From assembly GCF_041262585.1 (NCBI RefSeq), contig NZ_JBGCBZ010000006.1, positions 62,001-126,000 on the forward strand: a DNA stretch of 64,000 nt. The letters run 5' to 3'. How positions within the stretch are numbered: position 1 is the stretch's first letter; each line of letters begins with the position of its first letter. Both the position numbers and the translations under genes were made by a program. This document shows, piece after piece, positions 33,598 through 41,920 of the stretch. The notes under the pieces are model-generated. The model did not search any database. It worked only from the letters and a program-made list of their open reading frames with translations, and was not told the origin of the DNA. Source of the DNA: JAOEGB01 sp041262585. Lineage in GTDB: Bacteria; Actinomycetota; Actinomycetes; Streptosporangiales; Streptosporangiaceae.

Positions 33598-33762
33598 GAG
33601 GGTCCGTCCCTTTTGATGTCGAGGCCAGGCGCTGTCGACCCGCCCGGCGTTTCCGCGCATGAAGCCTAGCCGCAGCCGGGACATGGCCACGTCATGGGGT
33701 CCTGGTAATGCCTTGCCAACGACATTGGAGTACGGCAAGGTTAGGCGAATTGTCCTAAACCG

Positions 33763-34377
33763 CTAACGGGACGTGCCGAGCGCCCATGACGACCGGTTCA
33801 GGAAGAACAGCCGGGCCCCCTTGCCGGGAAGATCTATCTCGGGTCCCGGCGCGAACCCCATCTGGATCAGGCGCGCGATCGCCTTCTCGTTGCGGGCGTC
33901 GGGCTCGGCCACGATCCGCCGGCTCGGGTCCGCCAGCGCGTACGCGAGGCAGACGGACAGGAGCGTGGCGATGAAGCCGCGCTCGCCGCTCCCGGTTGCG
34001 GGGCCGATCGTCAGGTGGATCCCGAAGTCGCCGGGATGGACGTCGTAGCACTCCCCGACCGGGTCCTCCGCCCGGTTCGTACTTCTGGAAGAGCGCCACC
34101 GGCCTGCCGTCCTTGTGAAGGAGGTAGGCGTGGTGCGTCGCGAGAGAGTCCAGGCACTCGTAGATCTCCAGGACCCGCTCCCGGCCGGCGTCGCGCATGC
34201 CCCCAGAAGCGGGCCCGGTCCTGGGTGACCAGCCGTGGATCAGGTCGAGGTCGTGCCGAGGATCCACCGGGACGATCCGGATGGTCCCGAAACCGTCGAC
34301 CACCCGCTCGTGTACGGCATCGCGCGAGGGGCGGGCTTCAGCGGCGCGTGCTTCAGCGGGGAGACGTCAGCGGTCAT
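33763..34377 (-). pseudogene. Frameshifted GNAT acetyltransferase of siderophore type (IucB/RimJ-like)
   Basis: The intact gene would start at the ATG at 34377, which overlaps the acylase stop and has GAGGAAAG before it. Translated in three frames, the pieces give a typical siderophore-pathway GNAT: DAVHERVVDGFGTIRIV, DLDLIHGW, VTQDRARFWG (shifted frame), MRDAGRERVLEIYECLDSL, VALFQKYEP, then after a shift EDPVGECYDVHPGDFGIHL and GERGFIATLLSVCLAYALAD. Indels lie near 34229-34231 (base missing), 34200-34204 (extra base), 34070-34074 (extra base) and probably one near the N-terminus. Most are in G/C runs, so sequencing error is an alternative to gene decay. Confidence 0.75.
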
Positions 34378-36568
34378 GTCTTTCCTCGGTGAGGTGGTTC
34401 CAGTCCGTGATCACGGGGACGAGCTCTCCGCGCAGCCACAGCGGCAGCTGGTCGCGGTGGTGGGCGTCGCCGGGTACGCCGGAGGCCCCGAACGGGACGA
34501 CCCAGAGACTGTCCTCACGCCGCGCGAGGTCCCAGACGTAGCGGGCCACGGGTCCGCGGGCGGCGTGGTCGGTGATGCCCGGCACGCTGGACGTGGCGAG
34601 CACGCAGTCATGGTCGCCGGACAGGCCGGGCCACACCTCATGCGCCAGCCCGGGAAGCGCCTGCCATGGGGTGAGCCGGTGCACCTCCCCCCACCGCGGC
34701 AGCACCTCCCCGGTCCCGGCGCCCGCCCCGGCAGCGGGAACGGCAGCGGGAACGGCAGCGGGAACGGCGAGCTTGGTGGCGACGTCCTCGATGGCGGCCC
34801 TGACGACGCCGGGCCTGTCGATGCCGGGCAGCAGTTCGGTGGTCAGCACGCCCTCCAGCGCGAACGCGATCCGCCGGACCAGCAGGACCCACGGCTGGAA
34901 GATCTCGGAATACCGCGACGCGGTCTCGGCCAGCCCGGCCAGCGCGGGGTGAGCGGCCAGCCCCTGCACCACCCTCGCTCGCACGGCGGCGTACAACGTG
35001 GCGTCGGCGCTGTCGGCCTCCATCCGGCGGTCCCAGCGCAGCAGCCGCTCCCGCAGGCGTGCGGCGTCCGGGCTCAGGCCGTCCAGTCCGGCCAGCAGGT
35101 CCAGCAACGACCGGGCCGAAGCCAGGAAGGTGTCGGTGTGGATGGCGGTGACGTCCTTGGCGGACCAGGCCGCCGACCCGTCCAGCAGGTGCCGGATCCG
35201 CTCGGCCCGGTGCGGGGCGGCGAAGTCGACGCCGAGCGGCTCGGCCAGGCCCCGCTGGTTCGCCATCACCGCGACACCGTCGACCTCCGCGCGAGGCAAC
35301 GGCTCGTGCCAGCCGTGCCACTCGTGGGCGGCATCCCACGCGGGCATGACGCGCAGCCGGTTGTCCCGGTGGCGGAGCGGCACCATGCCCGCCACCCGGT
35401 GCAACAGGCCGCCCTCGGTGTCCGCGGCCTGCACGACGTTGACGGGCTCCGCCCACAGGTCGAGCGCCCGGTCGACGTCGGCGACGGTGGCCGCTCTGAG
35501 CAGCGCGGGCAGAGCGCGGAAGCCCACGTCCTCACGCACCCGAGGCGGATAGCGGAGACTGATCCCCTCCCCCTCCCCGCCTGGGCCGCCGATCACCAGG
35601 GGGCCGCGGTCGGTCTCGATGACCTCGACCTGGACCGGGTCGCCGCCCGCCACCTCGATGGTCTCGACGTGGGCGGAGGCGGGCCGCCAGCCGTCAGGGC
35701 CGAGGGCCTCGACCTTTTCTCCCCGTCGCCGGAGGCGCTCCCGGTAGAGGTCCTGATAGTCGGCCATGGCGTTGGTGATGGCCCAGGCCACCGTGCCGGT
35801 GTGCCCGAAATGGGCGATGCCGGGAACACCCGGGACGGCCAGCCCCACGACGTCGAACTCGGGGCACGACAGGTGGACCTGCTGGTAGACGCCGGGGTCC
35901 TCGATCACCCGGTGCGGGTCGCCCGCGATGAGGGGGGCCCCGGTAATGGTGCGGGCGCCGCTGAGGATCCAGCCGTTGCTCCCGGACGCGCCGGGCGGGC
36001 CGTCGTGGGCGAACAGCCCGATGGCCTCCTCACCAAGGACGCGGGCGACCTCCTCGCGCCATAGCTTGGCGGGAAAGTTGGCGAAGAGGATGTGCGTGGA
36101 CAGCCAGAGTCCCAGTGGCGTCCACGGCTGCCAGCGCCCGGGAACCAGTCCGGTGGCGGCGAACTCCGGTGCCCGTCGCGCTCCCTCGGCGAGCCCGTCG
36201 TTGACTCCGTCGACGTAGCTCCTGACCCAGGCGCCGGTGTCCGCGTCGAGGCGGTCGAAACAGCGACGGGCGGTGTCGTCCAGCCGGGCCTGCCGGGCGA
36301 AACGGTCCCAGGGCACGGCGGCGGCGCCCAGGAAGGCGGCGGTGGTCCCCTGTGACCGGTGCCGCTCGACCTCGATCTGCCAGGCCCGGTCGATCGCGAC
36401 GTCGCGCCCCTGCGCGAAGGCCAGCTCGTGCGCGCTCCCGGCTCGCAGATGCGGGATCCCCCAGGCGTCCCGGTAGGTCTCGATGATCACTCCGCTCCCC
36501 CTCTTTTCTCGTACGGCCGCGCCCACATCGGTGTAGAAGGGATGGCGCGGGCGGGTCGTGTCATTCAT
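34367..36568 (-). CDS. Penicillin acylase-family Ntn-hydrolase
   Basis: 733-aa acylase of the penicillin amidase (PvdQ/cephalosporin acylase) family. The autocatalytic Ser nucleophile lies in GASGSNGWILSGART (Ser-Asn-Gly-Trp), expected to become the beta-chain N-terminus. HFGHTGTVAWAITNAMADYQDLY and the NVVQAADTEG Asn block are also present. No signal peptide is visible, unlike periplasmic PvdQ. A short Ala-Val-Pro repeat (AVPAAVPAAVPAAGAG) lies near residue 600. The ATG at 36568 overlaps the stop of the FecCD remnant (ATGA). Flanked by a broken siderophore-type GNAT and a broken iron permease, so a role in siderophore maturation is likely but inferred. Confidence 0.88.
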   Translation of the reverse strand: MNDTTRPRHPFYTDVGAAVREKRGSGVIIETYRDAWGIPHLRAGSAHELAFAQGRDVAIDRAWQIEVERHRSQGTTAAFLGAAAVPWDRFARQARLDDTARRCFDRLDADTGAWVRSYVDGVNDGLAEGARRAPEFAATGLVPGRWQPWTPLGLWLSTHILFANFPAKLWREEVARVLGEEAIGLFAHDGPPGASGSNGWILSGARTITGAPLIAGDPHRVIEDPGVYQQVHLSCPEFDVVGLAVPGVPGIAHFGHTGTVAWAITNAMADYQDLYRERLRRRGEKVEALGPDGWRPASAHVETIEVAGGDPVQVEVIETDRGPLVIGGPGGEGEGISLRYPPRVREDVGFRALPALLRAATVADVDRALDLWAEPVNVVQAADTEGGLLHRVAGMVPLRHRDNRLRVMPAWDAAHEWHGWHEPLPRAEVDGVAVMANQRGLAEPLGVDFAAPHRAERIRHLLDGSAAWSAKDVTAIHTDTFLASARSLLDLLAGLDGLSPDAARLRERLLRWDRRMEADSADATLYAAVRARVVQGLAAHPALAGLAETASRYSEIFQPWVLLVRRIAFALEGVLTTELLPGIDRPGVVRAAIEDVATKLAVPAAVPAAVPAAGAGAGTGEVLPRWGEVHRLTPWQALPGLAHEVWPGLSGDHDCVLATSSVPGITDHAARGPVARYVWDLARREDSLWVVPFGASGVPGDAHHRDQLPLWLRGELVPVITDWNHLTEERHDR

Positions 36569-37049
36569 ATCCGGCCTGCCCTCCGTTCGGTGACGAGCAA
36601 CCAGATCAGATCGCCGCCACCGGGCACTCCGGTCACCAGCCGCTGCGCGACCCAGTCGGCGCCGACCAGCAGGACCGCGCCCGCGGGCGAGCAGTGGGCG
36701 TCTTCCCAGCCGCGCCCGTCGAGGCTGCCGGTGAGCCACAGCACGGCGCGTGCCGCGTCCGTCATCTGGGTCCGCGTGAGCAGGTAGCCGTTGAGGCCGG
36801 TCAGGATGGCGCCGACGCCGATGCCGACGAGCACCAGACGGTGTCCGTGAAGCCCCCGCCGCCAGGCGAAGGCGGAGATCACGACACCGGTGACGAGCCC
36901 TGGGTGAAGCCGAGCACGTCGGGGCTGCCCAGCGGGTTGCGGACGACCGACTGGAAGATCGCTCCCGCGAGGCCGAGCGCGGCCCCCACGAGCAGGGCGG
37001 TGACCGCGCGCCGGGCCTCTCGTGAACCCCATCGCGCGGTTCGCGTCAC
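36565..37049 (-). pseudogene. Remnant of FecCD-type iron-siderophore ABC permease
   Basis: About 160 codons in two frames remain of a normal 340-aa permease. The first frame, from GTG 37049, gives RRAVTALLVGAALGLAGAIF followed by RNPLGSPDVLGFTQG. After a frameshift near 36900 it continues VVISAFAWRRGLHGHRLVLV, NGYLLTRTQMTDAARAVLWL and GSLDGRGWEDA. It then jumps to the family C-terminus (LLVGADWVAQRL, LIWLLVTERRAGRI), skipping about 90 residues. N-terminal helices are also absent. Stop overlaps the acylase ATG, preserving operon-style spacing. Confidence 0.75.
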
Positions 37050-37066
37050 GACCGTGACCCCCCGCC

Positions 37067-37462
37067 TCAGGCGGGCACCGCCGTACGGACCCAGTCCACG
37101 ATCTCCTGCGTCGTGGCGCCGGGCGTGAAGATCCTCGCGACGCCCATCTTCTGGAGCTCCGGGATGTCCGCCTCCGGGATGATGCCGCCGCCGAACACGA
37201 CGATGTCCTCGGCGTCCTCCTCGCGGAGGACCTCGATGAGCCGGGCGAAGAGCGTCATGTGGGCGCCGGAGAGGATCGACAGTCCGATGGCCGCCGCGTC
37301 CTCCTGGATGGCGGTCCTGACGATCTGCTCGGGCGTCTGGTGCAGCCCCGTGTAGACGACCTCCATGCCGGCGTCACGCAGCGCCCTCGCCACGACCTTG
37401 ACCCCTCGGTCATGTCCGTCGAGCCCCGGCTTCGCCACGACGACCCGGATCCTGGCTTCCAT
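37067..37462 (-). CDS. B12-binding small subunit of acyl-CoA mutase (IcmB/Mcm C-domain type)
   Basis: 131-aa stand-alone cobalamin-binding domain. The histidine ligand motif DxHxxG is DGHDRG (residues about 15-20), followed by GLSILSGAH and VVFGGGIIPEADI. This is the size of IcmB, the small subunit of isobutyryl-CoA mutase, which in related actinomycetes lies in the same pcrA-sucCD neighbourhood. A methylmalonyl-CoA mutase role is possible. The large catalytic subunit is not in the window. Monocistronic as far as can be seen. Confidence 0.88.
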   Translation of the reverse strand: MEARIRVVVAKPGLDGHDRGVKVVARALRDAGMEVVYTGLHQTPEQIVRTAIQEDAAAIGLSILSGAHMTLFARLIEVLREEDAEDIVVFGGGIIPEADIPELQKMGVARIFTPGATTQEIVDWVRTAVPA

Positions 37463-37673
37463 GAAGACCTCCCAGATGGTGCCCCGCTGCCCGAAGCGTA
37501 ACCGCAGCCCCGACCGGCGCCGTCGTACGGCCCGGCCATGCAGATTAATCCGTTAATCAACTAAAAACTCACAGCAAATGTGGAGTTTTGTGACTTTTCC
37601 GTGATTATGACTCGGCAAGATTTCGGGGTCACCTCTCGAAGAACGAGGGGTATTTACGGGAGGAACCCCCCCA

Positions 37674-38555
37674 ATGAGGCGAACAATCGCCGCTTTGGCG
37701 TGCGCCGCGGCGGCCACGCTCATCGCGCCCGCGGTCGCGGCGCCCGCCCACGCCCAGGCCGGCGCCGCCGACCCGGCCGTCGCGCTCAAGAAGCAGTTCG
37801 TCACCGGCCACGGCGTTCATTTCACGTCCGTCGGGAAAATCAGCATCGGCGGCTTCTCCTCGGCCAAGCTCCGCCAGAAGGGCGACGTCGAGTTCGCCAG
37901 GGCCGGCGTCTCCGCGAGCGACGTCACGACGAAGATCGACTTTGGCGGCTCGCTCGGGGACGACGAGGACCTGCAGGGCCTTGACGACCCGACCCGGACC
38001 ATCACCGTGAAGAAGAACACCTACGTCTCCGGCGGCATGTACGCCGACGTCCTTCCCGACGGGAAGACGTGGCTCCGGATGCCCGGCGGCGACGCGGCGG
38101 GCTCCGTCGCGGGCAACAACTTCATCGACCCGCTGAACCCCCAGGCGCTCAAGGCCGTGCTCGCCACCGCCAAGGCCCACGGCAACGGCGGCGTGATCGG
38201 CGGGGCCAAGACGACGCTCTACCGTGGCGCGATCACCCTGCAGCAGCTCGCCGCTTCGACGCCGTCCCTCAAGAATGAGCTCAAGGCCCTCGGGCCGGAA
38301 AGCCGTAAGACGGTCGTCTCCTGGAAGCTCTGGGTCGGCTCCGACAGCCTGGTGCGCCGGCTGTCGACCTCGACGAGCCTGAAGTACAAGACCAAGAAGG
38401 TCAGCTTCACCCTCGACGTGGCCGGCACTCTCACGTTCACCGGGTGGGGCTCCAAGATCCACATCACGCCTCCGCCGTCCGACCAGGTGGCCGACGTCTC
38501 CGACATCGACGGCACCGTGCCGGATATGCCCGACTACATCAACCTGGGCGACTGA
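37674..38555 (+). CDS. Secreted protein of unknown function (possible LolA/LppX-like fold)
   Basis: 293 aa with a Sec signal peptide (MRRTIAALACAAAATLIAPAVAAPAHAQA, cleavage after AHA). The mature part is rich in Lys/Gly/Ser/Thr with alternating hydrophobic strands (VHFTSVGKISIGGF, DVTTKIDFGGS, TITVKKNTYVSGGMYADVLPDGKTWLRM), suggesting a beta-rich half-barrel. I recognise no family with certainty. ATG with GGAGG about 9 nt upstream. The 210-nt region before it (37463-37673) is AT-rich by local standards with TTAATC repeated at 37545 and 37553. Followed by a strong terminator. Confidence 0.65.
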   Translation: MRRTIAALACAAAATLIAPAVAAPAHAQAGAADPAVALKKQFVTGHGVHFTSVGKISIGGFSSAKLRQKGDVEFARAGVSASDVTTKIDFGGSLGDDEDLQGLDDPTRTITVKKNTYVSGGMYADVLPDGKTWLRMPGGDAAGSVAGNNFIDPLNPQALKAVLATAKAHGNGGVIGGAKTTLYRGAITLQQLAASTPSLKNELKALGPESRKTVVSWKLWVGSDSLVRRLSTSTSLKYKTKKVSFTLDVAGTLTFTGWGSKIHITPPPSDQVADVSDIDGTVPDMPDYINLGD

Positions 38556-38570
38556 CAGCCGGCAACACTG

Positions 38571-38603
38571 AAGCGGGAGGCCACGGCACCTGGCCTCCCG
38601 CTT
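38571..38603. terminator. Bidirectional terminator between secreted protein gene and pcrA
   Basis: AAGCGGGAGGCCA (38571-38583) and TGGCCTCCCGCTT (38591-38603) form a perfect 13-bp stem with a 7-nt loop between two convergent genes. Confidence 0.85.
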
Positions 38604-38634
38604 CCGCGTGAGGCGGGTCCCCGTCGAGCGGGGG

Positions 38635-40944
38635 TCAGAGCTTCTCGACCTTGGCGTAGGCGAGGAGCAGGGTCTTCTCGCCATCGCTACCGAAATCGAT
38701 CTTCGCTCGGGTCTTCTCCGCGATGCCTTCCACGGCGACCACCGTGCCGAGGCCGAACGTGTCGTGGGTGACCCTGTCTCCCGGTGTCAGGTTGGGGATC
38801 TCCCGGCCGCCCTTCCTGGGGGCGGGAGCCGTACGGGACTGGCGGGGGGACGTGGCGATCCCAGAAGTCGGCATGGGATTGCGAGACACCGCGGCGGACC
38901 AGGCGTTCTTGGCGGGGTCACTGCGCCAGTCGACGAGGTCGCCCGGCACCTCGGAGAGGAACCGGGAGGCCGGGTTGAACGACGGCGCGCCCCAGGAGGT
39001 GCGCACGGCCGCGCGCGAGAGGTAGAGCCGCTGCTCGGCCCGCGTGATGCCGACGTAGGCCAGGCGGCGCTCCTCCTCCAGCTCCTTGGCGTCGCTGAGC
39101 GAGCGCATGTGGGGGAAGACGCCGTCCTCCATCGCGGTGAGGAACACCACGGGAAACTCCAGGCCCTTGGCGGTGTGCAGCGTCATCAGCGTGACGACGC
39201 CGCCGTGGTCCTCCCCTTCGGGGATCTGGTCGGCGTCGGCGACGAGCGACACCTGCTCCAGGAAGTCGACCAGCGTGCCGTCCGGGTTGGCCTCCTCGAA
39301 CTCGGCGGCCACCGAGATCAGCTCGTTGAGGTTCTCCAGGCGGCTCTCGTCCTGGGGGTCGCCGGAGGTCTCCAGCTCGGTGCGGTAGCCCGTGCCGTTC
39401 AGCACCTCCTCGGCGAGATCGGACAGCGGCAGCTCCTTGGCCCGCAGATCCTCCAGCATCGCCGTGAACTCCCTGATCGCGTTGAGCGACCGGGTGGCGA
39501 GGCCGGGGGCCTCGCCGGCCCGCTGGAGCGCCTCCCAGAAGCTGATCCGCTCTCTGGTCGCGAAGGCCTCGATCATCGCCTCGGCCCGGTCGCCGATGCC
39601 GCGCTTGGGCACGTTGAGGATGCGCCGCAGCGACACCGTGTCGCTCGGGTTGGCCAGGACCCGCAGGTAGGCGAGCAGGTCCTTGACCTCCTTGCGCTCG
39701 TAGAAGCGCACCCCGCCCACGACCTTGTACGGCAGGCCGGTGCGGATGAAGATCTCCTCGAAGACGCGGGAGGCCGAGTTGGTCCGGTAGAAGACGGCCA
39801 CCTGGCCCGGGGTGATCCCCTCGTCGTCGCTGAGCCGGTCGACCTCCTGCGCGACGAACATGGCCTCGTCGTGCTCGTTGTCCGCGACGTATCCGACGAT
39901 CTTCGCCCCGGCGCCCTGCTCGGACCACAGGTTCTTGGGCTTGCGGCTCTCGTTGCGAGAGATGACCGCGTTCGCCGCGTTCAAAATCGTCTGCGTGGAG
40001 CGGTAGTTCTGCTCCAGCAGGATCGTCCGCGCGTCGGGGTAGTCGCGCTCGAACTCGAGGATGTTGCGGATCGTCGCCCCGCGGAACGCGTAGATCGACT
40101 GGTCGGCGTCGCCCACGACGACCAGCTCGGCGGGCTCGACGCCCTCCCTCACCACGTCGCCGTCGGCGGTCCGCAGCTCGGGCCGGCCGACCAGCTCGCG
40201 GACCAGCGTGTACTGCGCGTGGTTGGTGTCCTGATACTCGTCGACCATCACGTGCCGGAACCGCCGCCGGTAGTGCTCGGCCACCTCGGGGAAGAGCTGG
40301 AACAGGGTGACCGTCAGCATGATGAGGTCGTCGAAGTCCATCGCGCCGGCCTCGGTGAGCCGCTGCTGGTAGGTCCGGTACGCCTCGGCGAGCGTGCGCT
40401 CCAGATGCGTCTGGGCCCGGTCCGCCGCCGTCTCGTAGTCGATCAGCTCGTTCTTGAAGTTGCTGACCTGGTTGGAGAACGACCGCGGCGGGTAGCGCTT
40501 GGGATCCAGGTCGAGCTCGCGGCACACCAGCGCCATGAGCCGCTGCGAGTCGGCCTGGTCGTAGATCGAGAAGCTGCTGGGGAAGCCCAGCCGCTTGGCC
40601 TCCCGGCGCAGGATCCGCACGCACGCGCTGTGGAAGGTCATCACCCACATGGCCTTGGACCTCGGCCCGACGAGCCGGTCGACCCGGTCCTTCATCTCGC
40701 GGGCGGCCTTGTTGGTGAAGGTGATCGCGAGGATCTCGCCCGGCTGCACGCCACGCTCGGCCAGCAGGTAGGCGATGCGGTGGGTGAGGACCCGGGTCTT
40801 GCCGGAGCCGGCTCCCGCGACGATCAGCAGGGGGCTGCCCTGATGGAGGACGGCCTCCCGCTGCTGCGGGTTGAGGCCGTCGAGCAAGGGGTGGGTGGCG
40901 GCTCGGGTGGACACGTGACTAAGGGTATGACCGTCCACCGACAT
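38635..40944 (-). CDS. pcrA: UvrD/PcrA-type superfamily 1 DNA helicase
   Basis: 3'-5' DNA helicase acting in repair and replication-fork processing, 769 aa. Motif I GAGSGKT with Q-motif LNPQQREAVLH, motif Ia AITFTNKAAREMKDR, motif II VDEYQDTN, motif III VVGDADQSIYAFRGA, motif V VTLMTLHTAKGLEFPVVFL and motif VI EERRLAYVGITRAEQRLYL are all present. The C-terminal part ends with a GDRVTHDTFGLGTVV Tudor-like region as in PcrA. ATG at 40944; a GTG 30 nt downstream is possible. Confidence 0.96.
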   Translation of the reverse strand: MSVDGHTLSHVSTRAATHPLLDGLNPQQREAVLHQGSPLLIVAGAGSGKTRVLTHRIAYLLAERGVQPGEILAITFTNKAAREMKDRVDRLVGPRSKAMWVMTFHSACVRILRREAKRLGFPSSFSIYDQADSQRLMALVCRELDLDPKRYPPRSFSNQVSNFKNELIDYETAADRAQTHLERTLAEAYRTYQQRLTEAGAMDFDDLIMLTVTLFQLFPEVAEHYRRRFRHVMVDEYQDTNHAQYTLVRELVGRPELRTADGDVVREGVEPAELVVVGDADQSIYAFRGATIRNILEFERDYPDARTILLEQNYRSTQTILNAANAVISRNESRKPKNLWSEQGAGAKIVGYVADNEHDEAMFVAQEVDRLSDDEGITPGQVAVFYRTNSASRVFEEIFIRTGLPYKVVGGVRFYERKEVKDLLAYLRVLANPSDTVSLRRILNVPKRGIGDRAEAMIEAFATRERISFWEALQRAGEAPGLATRSLNAIREFTAMLEDLRAKELPLSDLAEEVLNGTGYRTELETSGDPQDESRLENLNELISVAAEFEEANPDGTLVDFLEQVSLVADADQIPEGEDHGGVVTLMTLHTAKGLEFPVVFLTAMEDGVFPHMRSLSDAKELEEERRLAYVGITRAEQRLYLSRAAVRTSWGAPSFNPASRFLSEVPGDLVDWRSDPAKNAWSAAVSRNPMPTSGIATSPRQSRTAPAPRKGGREIPNLTPGDRVTHDTFGLGTVVAVEGIAEKTRAKIDFGSDGEKTLLLAYAKVEKL

Positions 40945-41009
40945 CCGGTGCCCACCCTTCGATGAAGCCCCCTTTAAGGTGAGTTGCCGGACCAGGAGGA
41001 GGCCAGCCC

Positions 41010-41729
41010 ATGCTGGATGACGCTGACATCACAACGGTGCTGGTCGTGACCGCGCACCCCGACGACATCGACTTCGGCGGCGCCGGGACGATCGCCAAGC
41101 TCTCCGACGCGGGGGCGCAGGTCGCGTACTGCCTGGTCACCGACGGCGACGCGGGCGGCTTCGACCGGGATCTCGACAACGGCGGCATGGCCGCGCGGCG
41201 CCGCGCCGAGCAGACGGCCGCCGCCAAGTGCGTCGGCGTCAGCGACCTTCGCTTCCTCGGCCACCAGGACGGCGTGGTCGAGCAGACCCTCGGCCTCCGG
41301 CGCGACATCACGCGGGTGATCCGGCAGGTCAGGCCGGATCTCGTGATCACCTCCACGCCCGAGCGCAACTACGCCCGCCTGGGTCCGAGCCACCCGGACC
41401 ACCGGGCCGTCGGCGGCGCCACCCTCGACGCGGTCTACCCGGACGCCCGCAATCCCTACGCCTTCCCCGAGCTGCTGGCCGACGAGGGCCTCGACGCCTG
41501 GACGGTCCGCGAGGTCTGGCTGATGGGCACCATGACGCCCGACCACTACGTCGACGTCACGGCGACCATCGACCGCAAGATCGCCGCGCTGCGCGCCCAT
41601 GAGAGCCAGACCGCCCACATGGAAGACCTCGACGGCATGATCAGGGGCTGGCTCGCCGCCAACGCCGCGACCGCGGGCCTCCCCGAAGGCACGTTCGCCG
41701 AGGCGTTCCAGGTCGTGGTCAGCGCCTGA
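41010..41729 (+). CDS. PIG-L/LmbE-family deacetylase
   Basis: Zinc-dependent N-deacetylase of the LmbE fold, 239 aa, cytoplasmic. The metal motif AHPDD is at residues 15-19 and the second zinc site is SHPDH. TDGDAGGF and RRAEQTAAAKCVGV are typical of the MshB/BshB/Mca group. It could belong to mycothiol metabolism or detoxification, but residues that separate MshB from Mca are not decisive here. ATG with GGAGGAGG upstream. Divergent from pcrA. Confidence 0.9.
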   Translation: MLDDADITTVLVVTAHPDDIDFGGAGTIAKLSDAGAQVAYCLVTDGDAGGFDRDLDNGGMAARRRAEQTAAAKCVGVSDLRFLGHQDGVVEQTLGLRRDITRVIRQVRPDLVITSTPERNYARLGPSHPDHRAVGGATLDAVYPDARNPYAFPELLADEGLDAWTVREVWLMGTMTPDHYVDVTATIDRKIAALRAHESQTAHMEDLDGMIRGWLAANAATAGLPEGTFAEAFQVVVSA

Positions 41730-41836
41730 CCTGGTCGCAGTGGCAGCTATACGTCTCGCTCATCATCGTCTGGGCGGTCGCCAGGCTGCCCGCCGCGCTC
41801 CTGTTCGTCGGCATGCTGCTGGGCGGGGGCCGACTT
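41726..41836 (+). pseudogene. Coding-like membrane segment cut off by a repeat unit
   Basis: In the frame starting at CTG 41726 (its CTGA overlaps the deacetylase stop) about 36 codons read LTWSQWQLYVSLIIVWAVAR followed by LPAALLFVGMLLGGG. Nearly every codon ends in G or C, as in real genes here, and the product is a hydrophobic hairpin. The codon bias stops abruptly at about 41834, exactly where the 53-bp repeat unit begins. It looks like the 5' remnant of a membrane protein gene. Whether it was ever translated from CTG is uncertain. Confidence 0.4.
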
Positions 41837-41896
41837 GATCACGAAACGTATCTCCGCACCTCAAACTGCCCCGCCGGGAACCCTTGCATGATCACG
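41836..41896. repeat. Two reverse units of the 53-bp satellite
   Basis: TGATCA ends at 41841 and 41894, exactly 53 bp apart. The distal unit has the full GGGAACCC-TTGCATGATCACG core; the proximal core is degraded to CTTGATCACG. The intervening part resembles that of the other arrays (reverse complement shows TTTGAGGTGCGGAGATACG). No forward half is present here. Confidence 0.75.
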
Positions 41897-41920
41897 GGGG
41901 TGGGTCGCGGGCGTCGCCGG

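Noticed and set aside
37061..37075. CCCGCC/GGCGGG hairpin as terminator of the B12-binding subunit gene
   Set aside because: The 6-bp stem overlaps the stop codon and coding sequence, lacks a T-run, and is short for this base composition.
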